NCBI RefSeq assembly: GCF_004296575.1
Contig: NZ_SAYT01000005.1
Coordinates: forward strand, 186,001 to 250,000
Length of the DNA stretch: 64,000 bases
Source: Dyella amyloliquefaciens
GTDB lineage: Bacteria > Pseudomonadota > Gammaproteobacteria > Xanthomonadales > Rhodanobacteraceae
Direction of reading: 5' to 3'
In this document: piece by piece, positions 54,593 through 63,690 of the stretch
Layout of the letters: each line of letters opens with the position of its first letter
How positions within the stretch are numbered: the first letter of the stretch is position 1
The notes under the pieces: generated by a model
Told to the model about the DNA's origin: nothing
The model's database searches: none
What the model saw: the letters and a program-made list of their open reading frames with translations, nothing else
Translations under genes and position numbers: made by a program

Positions 54593-54639
54593 GAATAGGG
54601 GCTTCCTGAGGGCTCGATGGCCCATGCGGGCCGGCTATT

Positions 54640-55605
54640 TTACGGGATTTGGGGCAACTTGCCCGGATCCGGGCGGGAAACCGCCCCGGACAGGTGCGGA
54701 TGGCCCCTGAATGTGAGGCTGGCCTGCCCGTCGGCGACGCGCAGCCGCGCGGGAACGCCGAACGGGAGGGTGAACTTGTTGGCCTCGTGCCCGAACGGCA
54801 GGTCGCGGACCACCGGGATATGGGCGACCCGGCTGATGTGATCCAGGGCGGCAGGCACGTCATAGCCGTTGTCGTAGTCGTGCGGACGACAGTGGGTGAA
54901 ATGGCCCAGCACCAGCGCCCGCTGGCGATCCAGCACGCCGGACAGGTGCAATTGGTACAGGAGGCGCTCGATACGGAACGGCGGCTCGCCGACGTCCTCC
55001 AGGAACAGGATGCCGTCGTCGATCCGGGGGAAATAAGGCGTGCCGATCAGGCTGCAGAGCATGGCCAGGTTGCCGCCCCACAGCGGACCTTCGACATCGA
55101 GCATGGTGTCGGTGCTGGTCGCCCAGCGCGCCGTGGCTTCCGGCTGTGTTACCGCAGCCCAGAAGTGTTCCCACATCAACTCGTTGAGCACCGGCGCGCC
55201 AAAGTCGGCCCCCAGCATCGGGCCGCCGAACGTGACCATCCCGGTCTTCGCATACAGCGCCATCTGGATCACGGTGAAATCGCTATGCCCGACCAGCAGC
55301 GTGGACGTGCCCTCGAGCCGCTCGCGCAGCGCGCCGTAATGGATGTGCTCCAGCAGGCGCGTGGCGCCATAGCCGCCGCGCACCGCCAGCACGATGTCCG
55401 GCAGGGACGGATGGATGGCCAGATGGTTGAGGTCCGCCAGGCGCTCCGCGTCACTGCCGGCAAAACGGTGCTCGGCCCGGTCCAGCACGTCGAGCCCGTC
55501 GATGGTGCAACCGGCGACGCGCAGGCGCGCCACGCCACGCGCCATGGCGTCGTAGTCGTGCGGATAGCCCGAAGGCGCAATAAGGCGGACGGTCGTGGAA
55601 GTCAT
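54640..55605 (-). CDS. LD-carboxypeptidase (LdcA/MccF family, S66)
   Basis: A 321-residue serine peptidase of family S66. The catalytic serine lies in LLVGHSDFT (about residue 111), with glutamate in the FLEDVGEPPFRIERLLYQL region and histidine in FGHEANKFTLPFG completing the Ser-Glu-His triad. Members recycle murein tetrapeptides by removing the terminal D-alanine, and others inactivate microcin C (MccF). No signal peptide is seen, as expected for a cytoplasmic enzyme. The start at 55605 gives the usual MTSTTVRLIAPSGYP opening. It sits within the riboflavin cluster between ribBA and ribH, an unrelated function. Confidence 0.92.
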   Translation of the reverse strand: MTSTTVRLIAPSGYPHDYDAMARGVARLRVAGCTIDGLDVLDRAEHRFAGSDAERLADLNHLAIHPSLPDIVLAVRGGYGATRLLEHIHYGALRERLEGTSTLLVGHSDFTVIQMALYAKTGMVTFGGPMLGADFGAPVLNELMWEHFWAAVTQPEATARWATSTDTMLDVEGPLWGGNLAMLCSLIGTPYFPRIDDGILFLEDVGEPPFRIERLLYQLHLSGVLDRQRALVLGHFTHCRPHDYDNGYDVPAALDHISRVAHIPVVRDLPFGHEANKFTLPFGVPARLRVADGQASLTFRGHPHLSGAVSRPDPGKLPQIP

Positions 55606-55686
55606 GGCTGGCCGATGGTGAGGAAAGCCCGAGTATGCCGGTGATGGTATGGCGTGGAAGTGGCGAAGCGATGCAAAGCTCCTGCC

Positions 55687-55768
55687 TGTAGGAGCGCACC
55701 CAGTGCGCGACCGCGGAGCTTCGGTGTATCGCTGCGTAGGCTTTTCGCGCACTGGGTGCGCTCCTACA
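55687..55768. repeat. Inverted REP pair
   Basis: REP units (CCA-loop type) at 55687-55710 and, inverted, 55745-55768 lie between the ribBA stop and the LD-carboxypeptidase start. Confidence 0.75.
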
Positions 55769-55784
55769 AAGGAGGCTAGGTGCT

Positions 55785-56876
55785 TTACACGTGCTCGACC
55801 ACTTCCAGCCCGAAGCCACCCAGGCCCACCATCTTGCGCGGCGTACCGAGCACGCGCAGCTGATGGATGCCCAGGTCGGCCAGGATCTGCGCGCCCAGGC
55901 CCAGCTGGCGCCATTCCTGCTGCTGTGCCTCTTCCGGCTCCTGCACCGGCGGCTGGCGATTGAGGCGGCGCAACAGCACGTCGGCGGTGTCCTCGCCCGA
56001 CAGCACCAGCAATGCGCCGCGATCCTCGTCGGCAATGCGGCGCAGCGCGGAGGTCACCGTCAGGCCCAGGTCATCACGCTGCAGATGCAGCACATCCGAC
56101 AGCGTGTTGCGCACATGCACGCGCGTCAGCACCGGCGCACCGTCATCCACCTTGCCGCGCAGCAGCGCGAAATGCAGGCCATGGCGGATCGCATCGCGAT
56201 AGGCCACCAGGCGGAACGGGCCGAACTCGGTCTGCACGTCTTCCTCGTACACGCGCTGCACCGTCTTCTCGGTTTCCAGGCGGTAGCGGATCAGGTCGGC
56301 AATGCTGCCGATCTTGAGGCCATGCTTCTTGGCGAACACTTCCAGCTCGGGACGGCGGGCCATCGAGCCGTCCTCGTGCAGGATCTCGATCAGCACCGCC
56401 GACGGTTCCAGCCCCGCCAGCGCCGCGAGATCGCAGCCCGCTTCGGTATGGCCCGCACGCGTGAGTACGCCACCCGGCTGTGCGGTCAGCGGGAAGATGT
56501 GGCCCGGCTGCGCCAGATCCTGCGGCTTCGCATCCGACTTCACCGCGACCTGGATGGTGCGCGCACGGTCGTGCGCGGAGATGCCTGTCGTCACGCCTTC
56601 GGCCGCCTCGATCGAGACGGTGAAATTGGTGTGGTACGACGAGGTGTTGTCCACCACCATCGGACGCAGGCCCAGCTGACGCGTGCGCTGCTCGGTCAGT
56701 GTGAGGCAGACGAGGCCACGGGCCTCGCGCACCATGAAGTTGATGTCCTCCGGGCGCACCATCTGCGCGGCCATGATGAGATCGCCTTCATTCTCGCGAT
56801 CCTCGTCGTCGAGGATCACGACCATGCGGCCGGCGCGGATGTCTTCGAGGATTTCGGGGATGGTGTTGAAGCTCAT
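55785..56876 (-). CDS. ribB: 3,4-dihydroxy-2-butanone-4-phosphate synthase with degenerate GTP cyclohydrolase II domain
   Basis: A 363-residue fusion. Residues 1 to about 205 are an intact RibB domain that makes the four-carbon unit for lumazine: VVILDDEDRENEGDLI binds the metal and the acidic loop, and GGVLTRAGHTEAGCDLA is conserved. The rest has the GTP cyclohydrolase II fold (FGPFRLVAYRDAIRHGLHFAL) but contains no cysteine at all, so the three zinc-ligand cysteines and the CDC motif are missing and this half is presumably inactive. The family is often labelled RibBA; here only RibB activity is likely, with true RibA encoded elsewhere. The start at 56876 matches the family. Confidence 0.93.
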   Translation of the reverse strand: MSFNTIPEILEDIRAGRMVVILDDEDRENEGDLIMAAQMVRPEDINFMVREARGLVCLTLTEQRTRQLGLRPMVVDNTSSYHTNFTVSIEAAEGVTTGISAHDRARTIQVAVKSDAKPQDLAQPGHIFPLTAQPGGVLTRAGHTEAGCDLAALAGLEPSAVLIEILHEDGSMARRPELEVFAKKHGLKIGSIADLIRYRLETEKTVQRVYEEDVQTEFGPFRLVAYRDAIRHGLHFALLRGKVDDGAPVLTRVHVRNTLSDVLHLQRDDLGLTVTSALRRIADEDRGALLVLSGEDTADVLLRRLNRQPPVQEPEEAQQQEWRQLGLGAQILADLGIHQLRVLGTPRKMVGLGGFGLEVVEHV

Positions 56877-56895
56877 GGATCTGGATTCCGTATGT

Positions 56896-57020
56896 TTTTT
56901 CCTTCTCCCTTCGGGAGAAGGTGCCCGAAGGGCGGAAGAGGGTGCGAGCGGAGCGGTACGTGGAAGGTCACGCAAGCCCCGCACCCTCACCCCAGCCCTC
57001 TCCCGGAGGGAGAGGGAGTC
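56896..57020. repeat. CTCTCCC/GGGAGAG intergenic repeats between ribE and ribB
   Basis: The space between the ribE stop and the ribB start holds two hairpin repeats, CCTTCTCCC-ttc-GGGAGAAGG and CCCTCTCCC-gga-GGGAGAGGG, with the CTCACCCCAGC tract typical of the class seen at 30569-30726 and 61097-61272. No gene is present. Confidence 0.72.
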
Positions 57021-57662
57021 TTAGGCGAAGCCGTGCTGCTTGAGAAACGCCTCATCGAGTCTCGGCGCATCGCCACTGGCGATCAGCCGCTCGATGTAGC
57101 GCGCCACCACATCCACTTCGATGTTCACCGCATCACCTGCCCTGCGTGCATGGAATGCCGTGTGTTCCACCGTATGGGGGATAAGGTTCACTCCGAAGCG
57201 ATGCCCGTTCACCTCGTTGACGGTGAGGCTGGTGCCATCGATGCAGATCGAGCCCTTCGCCGCGATATAGCGCGACAGGTTCGCCGGCACTTCGAAGGTC
57301 CAGCGCTGGGAACGCCCGTCCGGGGTGACCGATACGACCTTGCCCACGCCATCGACATGGCCGGAGACGAGATGGCCGCCCAGGCGGTCGGCCAGGCGCA
57401 GCGCCTTCTCCAGGTTCACTGGATCGCCGGCCTTCAGTTTGCCCAGCGTGGTGAGGGACAGTGTTTCGTTGGAGACGTCCGCACTGAAGCCGCGCGACTC
57501 CAGCGTCACCGCGGTGAGGCACACACCGGACACGGCGATGCTGTCGCCCAGCTGCACGTCGGTGAGATCGAGATCGGCGGTATCGACATGCAGGCGCACG
57601 TCGCCGCCGCGCGGTTCAAGCCGCGCAATGCGGCCCACGCTCTGGATAATGCCGGTGAACAT
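57021..57662 (-). CDS. ribE: Riboflavin synthase, alpha subunit
   Basis: A 213-residue enzyme that converts two molecules of lumazine into riboflavin and the pyrimidine precursor. It contains the two tandem lumazine-binding barrels, starting MFTGIIQSVGRI and repeating about residue 100 as GGHLVSGHVDGVGKV; SGVCLTAV and DGTSLTVNEV are the paired active-site segments. The C-terminal helix mediates trimer formation. The ATG at 57662 lies 136 bases downstream of the FMN riboswitch, which should repress it when FMN is abundant. A terminator hairpin stands between. Confidence 0.97.
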   Translation of the reverse strand: MFTGIIQSVGRIARLEPRGGDVRLHVDTADLDLTDVQLGDSIAVSGVCLTAVTLESRGFSADVSNETLSLTTLGKLKAGDPVNLEKALRLADRLGGHLVSGHVDGVGKVVSVTPDGRSQRWTFEVPANLSRYIAAKGSICIDGTSLTVNEVNGHRFGVNLIPHTVEHTAFHARRAGDAVNIEVDVVARYIERLIASGDAPRLDEAFLKQHGFA

Positions 57663-57741
57663 CAGCGCACCTCCTGCGCGGAGGCGGCGATGGAACAAGA
57701 ACGATGCTTGGACATGAAACGTTTCCCGCGTGAATAGCTGC

Positions 57742-57762
57742 GAAAAACGCCCCAAGGCGTCA
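57742..57762 (-). terminator. Intrinsic terminator of the FMN riboswitch expression platform
   Basis: On the minus strand GACGCC-ttg-GGGCGTTTTT forms a short GC stem followed by five T residues, between the riboswitch 3' end and the ribE start. It is probably the FMN-dependent attenuator, since termination here would stop ribE transcription. Confidence 0.7.
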
Positions 57763-57797
57763 GGCAGGCACACGCCCGCGAGGGCCTGCGCCGTACC

Positions 57798-57958
57798 GTC
57801 TTCTCTCATCCGGACTTTCTGGAAGCCATCGCTGGCTTCCAACCGTCGGCTCCGGCATTGGACCGGATCTGCTGACCTTCCGAGGACACCGGAAGCGCTC
57901 GCGGGCTCGCCCCGAAGGACCTACCGCCGGTGGGGAATCGCACCCCGCCCTGAAGACG
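57798..57958 (-). promoter_or_regulatory. FMN riboswitch (RFN element)
   Basis: The minus-strand RNA shows every landmark of the RFN aptamer: CTTCAGGGCGGGGTGCGATT, CCCCACCGGCGGTA, GAGCCCGCGAGCG, GGTCAGCAGATCCGGT, GGAGCCGACGGTT and AGTCCGGATGAGAGAAGACG, with closing stem CGTCTTC/GAAGACG. It senses flavin mononucleotide and controls the downstream ribE (and probably ribB, ribH) genes by attenuation. Two stems are lengthened relative to the minimal motif (GGAAGCCAGCGATGGCTTCC and the GGTCCTTCGG region). Confidence 0.97.
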
Positions 57959-57993
57959 TCGTTTGTGGTTTTTGCCGGCGAACCGGCCGGGAG

Positions 57994-58002
57994 ATTCTAG
58001 CA
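57994..58002 (-). promoter_or_regulatory. Probable promoter of the FMN-riboswitch transcript
   Basis: TGCTAGAAT on the minus strand is an extended -10 box (TG-n-TAGAAT), about 36 bases upstream of the riboswitch 5' end. I find no good -35 hexamer at 17 bases. Confidence 0.5.
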
Positions 58003-58058
58003 CCTTCCCGCCCGCCGACCCGGCCAAGGTCGTCCACGGGCGGGAACGCTGTGTCGCC

Positions 58059-59075
58059 TCAGGCCCCGATCAGCTGGCCGGTTTCCCGGCGGTAGTCGTG
58101 CAATACCTGGTCCATCACCCAGCTGGTCCGCGCCCCCGTTTCATCGGTGGAGGGACAGGCGCCCTTGTGTCCGGTGAGCTCGGCCACGATGGTCTCGATC
58201 AGCGGCTGCTGGATGTGCAGCGGGTTCTCGACATGGTGCTCGTGCGTGCCGCGTGCATTCTCGACCGTGATCGGCCCGTTGCCGAAGGTGGCGAAAGCGA
58301 TGCGCCCTTCGTCACCGACCACCTCGATCTGGTCGTGGTGCTTGTAGCTGTCGAAATTCCACAGGCCCGTACCCAGCATGCCGTTGCCGAAGGCGAACGA
58401 CATCGCCACGGTATCTTCCGGCGGATACGCGCCCAGCTGGTTGCTGGCATGGCCGCTCGCCGAGACGATGGGTCCGAACAGCCAGTCGAGGATGTCCAGC
58501 GTATGGCAGCCGATGTCCATGAACACGCCACCGCCGGAAATACCGGGCTGCACGTGCCAGGGCAGGTTCTTCGGATCGTGGTAGCGCGGATGGTGCGGCT
58601 CGTGCAGCACGGTGTTGACGATACGCGGCGTACCGATCGCCCGTTGACCGAAGATCAGCTCGCGCACCTTCTGGAAGCGCGGCAGCGCGCGGCGGTAGTA
58701 CGCCACGAACACCGGCACGTTCGCCTGGCGCCCCGCATGGATGATCGCCTCGCACTCGTCATGGTCCATCGCCATCGGCTTTTCCACGTACACCGGCTTG
58801 CCGGCGGCAATGGCCATCAGCGCGTACTGCTTGTGCGTGGAGGGCGGCGTGGCGACGTAGACCGCATTTACGTCCGGGTCGGCGATCAGCTTCGCCGCGT
58901 CGTCGTACCAGCGCGGCACGCCGTGGCGCTCGGCATAGTCGCGTGCCTTGTCGCCATCGCGGCGCATCACCGCCACCAGCGCGGAGTTCGGCGTCTTGCT
59001 GAAGCCGGGGCCACTCTTCACTTCGGTGACGTTGCCGCAACCGATGATGCCCCAGCGGATCGCTGCCGTTGTCAT
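58059..59075 (-). CDS. Gfo/Idh/MocA family oxidoreductase
   Basis: A 338-residue NAD(P)-dependent oxidoreductase of the glucose-fructose oxidoreductase/myo-inositol dehydrogenase family. The Rossmann start RWGIIGCGNVTEVKSGPGF (residues 7-25), the catalytic lysine in YVEKPMAMDHDECEA (EKP motif, about 95-97) and the GGGVFMDIGCHTLDILDWLFG block (with D and H of the active site) are clear. The substrate is usually a sugar or cyclitol. Its ATG overlaps the stop of the dioxygenase gene upstream, so the two are translationally coupled. The pair is out of place within the riboflavin cluster. Confidence 0.92.
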   Translation of the reverse strand: MTTAAIRWGIIGCGNVTEVKSGPGFSKTPNSALVAVMRRDGDKARDYAERHGVPRWYDDAAKLIADPDVNAVYVATPPSTHKQYALMAIAAGKPVYVEKPMAMDHDECEAIIHAGRQANVPVFVAYYRRALPRFQKVRELIFGQRAIGTPRIVNTVLHEPHHPRYHDPKNLPWHVQPGISGGGVFMDIGCHTLDILDWLFGPIVSASGHASNQLGAYPPEDTVAMSFAFGNGMLGTGLWNFDSYKHHDQIEVVGDEGRIAFATFGNGPITVENARGTHEHHVENPLHIQQPLIETIVAELTGHKGACPSTDETGARTSWVMDQVLHDYRRETGQLIGA

Positions 59076-59938
59076 GTGGTCTTGAACTCCTTCTTGAGGA
59101 ATTGCTGGTGATAGGCGTGAAACACGTTCACTTCGGGATGTTTGGCACGTTCGACCAGATGCGCGCGCAAGGCCTCGCGCACGCACGGTGCCAATGATTC
59201 GAGATATTCCAGCGAGTACTCGGTATGGTCCAGCACGCCGAAATGCAGCGTCGGCGCATGCTCGGCGGAATGGAAACCCAGATGGATGGTGATGCGCCGG
59301 TCCTGCAGCACACCGCCATAGCCGCGATGCACCGCGTAGTTGTTGTAGAACACCGCCTCGCCCGGCTGCACCACGATCTGCTTGCCATCGCCCAGTTCGG
59401 GCGCATCGATCGGCGCCATCTTCTCGGTGTTGCCGAAAATCGCACGCTCCTCGGCATTCAACTGACGACGATGGCTGCCGGGCACGATCCACAGGCAACC
59501 ATCCGTGGTGAGCGGCATGTTCATCTGCACGTAGTTGTAGTGATAGTCGGGGCTGAACCAGTTCTGGTCGACCTGGTCGTCCGGCACCTGCAGCACATCA
59601 CGATGCCAGCCCTGGCGATAGTCGACGCCAGCATCGCCGTAGAACAGCGATGCGCCGTCGACGATGATGCGCTCGCCCAGCAAGCCACGACAGACGTCGA
59701 GGACGCCCTCGTTGCACACGATGTCCTGGATACCGGGGATCGCCTTGCCCGGCTGCAGGAACTGCAGGTTGCTCATGCGCTGCGTTTCGCCGCGCTCACG
59801 TCGCGAGTCGTCCACGGCAGCGACGTATCGCGCCACCGTCGCATCGTCGAGAAGCTTGCGGACCAAGTAACCCTGCTCACGGAAGAAGGTGAGTTCGGCA
59901 TCGCTGAGAACGGATGGGCGTGGCGTGGACTGAGTCAT
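59072..59938 (-). CDS. Phytanoyl-CoA dioxygenase (PhyH) family protein
   Basis: A 288-residue iron(II)/2-oxoglutarate-dependent oxygenase. The metal triad is visible as H and D in QGWHRDVLQ (about residues 128-136) and a distal H in YNNYAVHRGYGG; the 2-oxoglutarate arginine is likely in the RRITIHLGFH segment. Members hydroxylate varied substrates (phytanoyl-CoA, ectoine, antibiotics). It overlaps the Gfo/Idh gene by 4 bases, so hydroxylation followed by oxidation of the same compound is a reasonable reading. The start at 59938 was chosen over a longer frame that runs into ribD. It ends before a short gap to ribD. Confidence 0.9.
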   Translation of the reverse strand: MTQSTPRPSVLSDAELTFFREQGYLVRKLLDDATVARYVAAVDDSRRERGETQRMSNLQFLQPGKAIPGIQDIVCNEGVLDVCRGLLGERIIVDGASLFYGDAGVDYRQGWHRDVLQVPDDQVDQNWFSPDYHYNYVQMNMPLTTDGCLWIVPGSHRRQLNAEERAIFGNTEKMAPIDAPELGDGKQIVVQPGEAVFYNNYAVHRGYGGVLQDRRITIHLGFHSAEHAPTLHFGVLDHTEYSLEYLESLAPCVREALRAHLVERAKHPEVNVFHAYHQQFLKKEFKTT

Positions 59939-59979
59939 GTCTTGCACCTGGTGATCAACACGGCAAGGAAGCGTTGCGT

Positions 59980-61080
59980 TCAGGCGATCGGGCGCAGCTG
60001 CAACCGCAGGTCGTCGCCCAGCACGCGGCGATCGATGGTGCGGAGTTTCCAACGCGAGGCCATATCGGTCAGTGAAGGCAGCCCCAGCAGCGGCCGTGCC
60101 GTATCGCCAAGCAGCACCGGTGCGACGTAGAGCAGCAGCTCGTCGACCAGCCCGGCGGCAAACAGCGACCCGCACAGGCTGGGACCCGCCTCCACATGCA
60201 GTTCGCTGACATGGCGTCGCGCAAGTTCATCCATCGCAGCGTGCAGGTCGATCGCCCCACCTTTCTCCGCCACCACGGCGAGCTCGGTCGCCTGGTAGCG
60301 GGAATCCGTCGGTGCGTACTGCTCGTTGTGCAGCACCAGCGTGGGCGCGCTGCCATCGAGCACGTGGCTGTGGGGTGGCGTGCGCAGGCGGTTATCCAGC
60401 AGCACACGCCACGGTGGCGTAAAGGCCTCGCCCTCGGGCAGACGCACGGTGAGGCGCGGATTGTCCGCCAGCACGGTGCCCGACCCGGTAAGAATGGCCG
60501 AACTGCGAGCCCGCCAGCGCTGCACGTCCGCGCGCGCCGCCTCGCCCGTGATCCATTTGGATTCGCCATTCGCCAACGCGGTACGGCCATCCAGGCTCAT
60601 GGCGAGCTTTACGCGCACCCAGGGGCGGCCACGCTCGATGCGGCTGAAGAAGCCGATGTTGAGCTCGCGTGCCTGCTCACGCATCAGGCCGGTTTCGACC
60701 GTGATGCCCGCATCGCGCAGCTTGCCGATGCCACGCCCCGCCACCTGCGGGAACGGATCTTCGGCTGCGATGACGACACGCGACACGCCGGCGGCGATCA
60801 GCGCATCCGCGCAAGGTGGCGTGCGGCCATGGTGCGCGCAGGGCTCGAGCGTCACGTAAGCCGTGGCGCCACGCGCCTGCTCACCAGCCTCGCGCAAGGC
60901 GAACACCTCGGCGTGGGGCTCACCGGCGCGTTGATGAAACCCCGTACCGACCACCTGCTCGCCATGCGCGATCACGCAGCCGACACGCGGGTTCGGATGC
61001 GTGGTGTACAGGCCACGCTCGGCCAGGCGCAGGGCGTGTGCCATGTGAGCGTGGTCGATGGCGGTGAAGGTGGCGGTCAT
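59980..61080 (-). CDS. ribD: Bifunctional diaminohydroxyphosphoribosylaminopyrimidine deaminase/reductase
   Basis: A 366-residue fusion that carries out the second and third steps of riboflavin synthesis. The N-terminal deaminase has the zinc site H56-A-E58 and PCAHHGRTPPC with C81 and C90. The C-terminal NADPH-dependent reductase (from about residue 150) has VRVKLAMSLDGRTAL, AILTGSGTVLADNPRLTVR and the closing GLVDELLLYVAPVLLG. The ATG at 61080 fits. It lies between a repeat-rich gap after nrdR and the dioxygenase gene, 41 bases after its stop. Confidence 0.96.
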   Translation of the reverse strand: MTATFTAIDHAHMAHALRLAERGLYTTHPNPRVGCVIAHGEQVVGTGFHQRAGEPHAEVFALREAGEQARGATAYVTLEPCAHHGRTPPCADALIAAGVSRVVIAAEDPFPQVAGRGIGKLRDAGITVETGLMREQARELNIGFFSRIERGRPWVRVKLAMSLDGRTALANGESKWITGEAARADVQRWRARSSAILTGSGTVLADNPRLTVRLPEGEAFTPPWRVLLDNRLRTPPHSHVLDGSAPTLVLHNEQYAPTDSRYQATELAVVAEKGGAIDLHAAMDELARRHVSELHVEAGPSLCGSLFAAGLVDELLLYVAPVLLGDTARPLLGLPSLTDMASRWKLRTIDRRVLGDDLRLQLRPIA

Positions 61081-61096
61081 GGGGTAGCTCTTGCTT

Positions 61097-61272
61097 CCTC
61101 TCCCCTCCGGGCGACCCGAAGGTAGTCCCTGTGGGAGAGAGGACTGAGGTGAGTCCCTAAAAGGGGATAAAGGGTGGGTGCTCGCGGGACACTAGAAAAA
61201 GCGACTTCTCTGATGATGGCTGCCGCAAGAGTGGTCCCTCACCCTGCCCTCTCCCCGGAGGGGAGAGGGGAT
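61097..61272. repeat. CTCTCCC/GGGAGAG intergenic repeats between nrdR and ribD
   Basis: At 61097-61146 lies GGGCGACCCGAAGGTAGTCCC flanked by CTCTCCC and GGGAGAG, the reverse of the unit at 30685-30726. At 61232-61272 is CCCTCTCCCC-gga-GGGGAGAGGG preceded by CCCTCACC. The 85 bases between hold nothing recognisable. Confidence 0.72.
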
Positions 61273-61273
61273 A

Positions 61274-61795
61274 TCACGAGGACTTCTTGCGCCGCGCCAC
61301 GCTCTCGCCCAGCAGCGACAGCTGCAGCGCTTCCAGCTCCGGCAGGTCGCGCTCCAGCTTCTCGATTTCCTCGCGGAAGGCCTGCACGTCCTCGAACTTG
61401 CGATAGACCGAGGCAAAGCGCACATAGGCCACCTGGTCGAGCTTCTTCAGCTCGCGCATCACCAGCTCGCCCAACTGGCGCGAAGGCACTTCGCGTTCGC
61501 CGCAGCGGCGCAGGTCGTTGATGATCTCGCGCACCGAGGTATCCACGGAATGCGTGGGCACCGGTCGCTTCTGCAAGGCGCGTTCGAAGCTCACGCGCAA
61601 TTTGTGTTCGTCGAAAGGCTCGCGGCGCTCGCCGCTCTTCACGATCGAAGGGAGCTTGAGCTCGGCGGTTTCGAAGGTGTTGAAGCGCTCGCCGCACTTG
61701 GGGCACTCGCGGCGGCGACGCACGGTTGCGCCGTCCTCGGCGAGGCGTGAATCGATCACGCGGGTGTCTTCGTGCTGGCAGAAAGGGCAATGCAT
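61274..61795 (-). CDS. nrdR: Transcriptional repressor NrdR
   Basis: A 173-residue regulator of ribonucleotide reductase genes. The N-terminal zinc ribbon is [17 protein letters not shown] with C3, C6, C31 and C34, followed by the ATP-cone domain ([15 protein letters not shown], then [13 protein letters not shown]) that senses the ATP/dATP balance. It binds NrdR boxes when loaded with dATP. The position next to glyA and ribD matches the usual gammaproteobacterial arrangement. The C-terminus (RRKKSS) is a short basic extension. Confidence 0.97.
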   Translation of the reverse strand: MHCPFCQHEDTRVIDSRLAEDGATVRRRRECPKCGERFNTFETAELKLPSIVKSGERREPFDEHKLRVSFERALQKRPVPTHSVDTSVREIINDLRRCGEREVPSRQLGELVMRELKKLDQVAYVRFASVYRKFEDVQAFREEIEKLERDLPELEALQLSLLGESVARRKKSS

Positions 61796-61798
61796 GGC

Positions 61799-62294
61799 TT
61801 AAAGAGTGCGCCGTTTTGCGGAAAAACGCACCAAGGCGACCCCAAGGAGGAACAGCAGCGACCAGCCCAGGTACAGCGAATGGAAAGTGAACTGGTACGA
61901 CCAGTAGACATCGCCCATGGCGCGACCGGCGTCCGTCAGGCTGCTTCCATAGATGGTCTGTGCACGGCGGATCGCCGACCAGAGCATGGCCACGGGTGTC
62001 ACCAGCGCGCCCCAGCGCAACCATGGCGATCGCGATGTCACCCATGCGGCGCCATGGCGCACGAAGCCCACGACGAGGTACCAGAGCACCAGAACCGACG
62101 GCAGCGTCAGTGAAAGCAGCACGATGGAAAGCAAGGCCAGCGCCTGCGCAGGGACACCTGCCGGCCAGCCTCGAGGCAACATGGCGGGCGACATGCCCAG
62201 GGCAAACAGCACCGCGCCCGTCAACGGCAAGACGTAGACGAGCGCGAACAGCGCCCCGCCGGCTTTTGCAATCGCCGAGGGAGCGCCGTAGCTA

Positions 62295-62302
<8 letters not shown>
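61799..62302 (-). CDS. Polytopic membrane protein of unknown function
   Basis: A 167-residue protein with four predicted membrane helices (about 13-36, 52-78, 88-110 and 140-160). A short polar loop before the last helix carries [24 protein letters not shown] do not recognise a family. Its start lies inside the glyA coding end (8-base overlap) and its stop is 3 bases before the nrdR start, so it is translationally coupled between two well-conserved genes. This tight packing makes it very probably real. Confidence 0.78.
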
Positions 62303-63548
<1,246 letters not shown>

Positions 63549-63690
63549 CCTGACCTCGTGGGATTGGCTGCAGGGATAAGAACGCGAAATTGTAGCGGCC
63601 GTGTGCTAAGCGGACCACCTCCAGGCACTTGCGACGTCATTTCGTACAACGTACCGTACATTGCACGCAACCTAGGTGAAGGATCTGCCC

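Noticed and set aside
56885-56920. T-rich stretch and hairpin near 56896 as a terminator after ribE
   Set aside because: The T run precedes the hairpin on the plus strand, so on the transcribed minus strand it reads as A residues after the stem. It does not fit an intrinsic terminator for ribE, and is part of a known repeat type.
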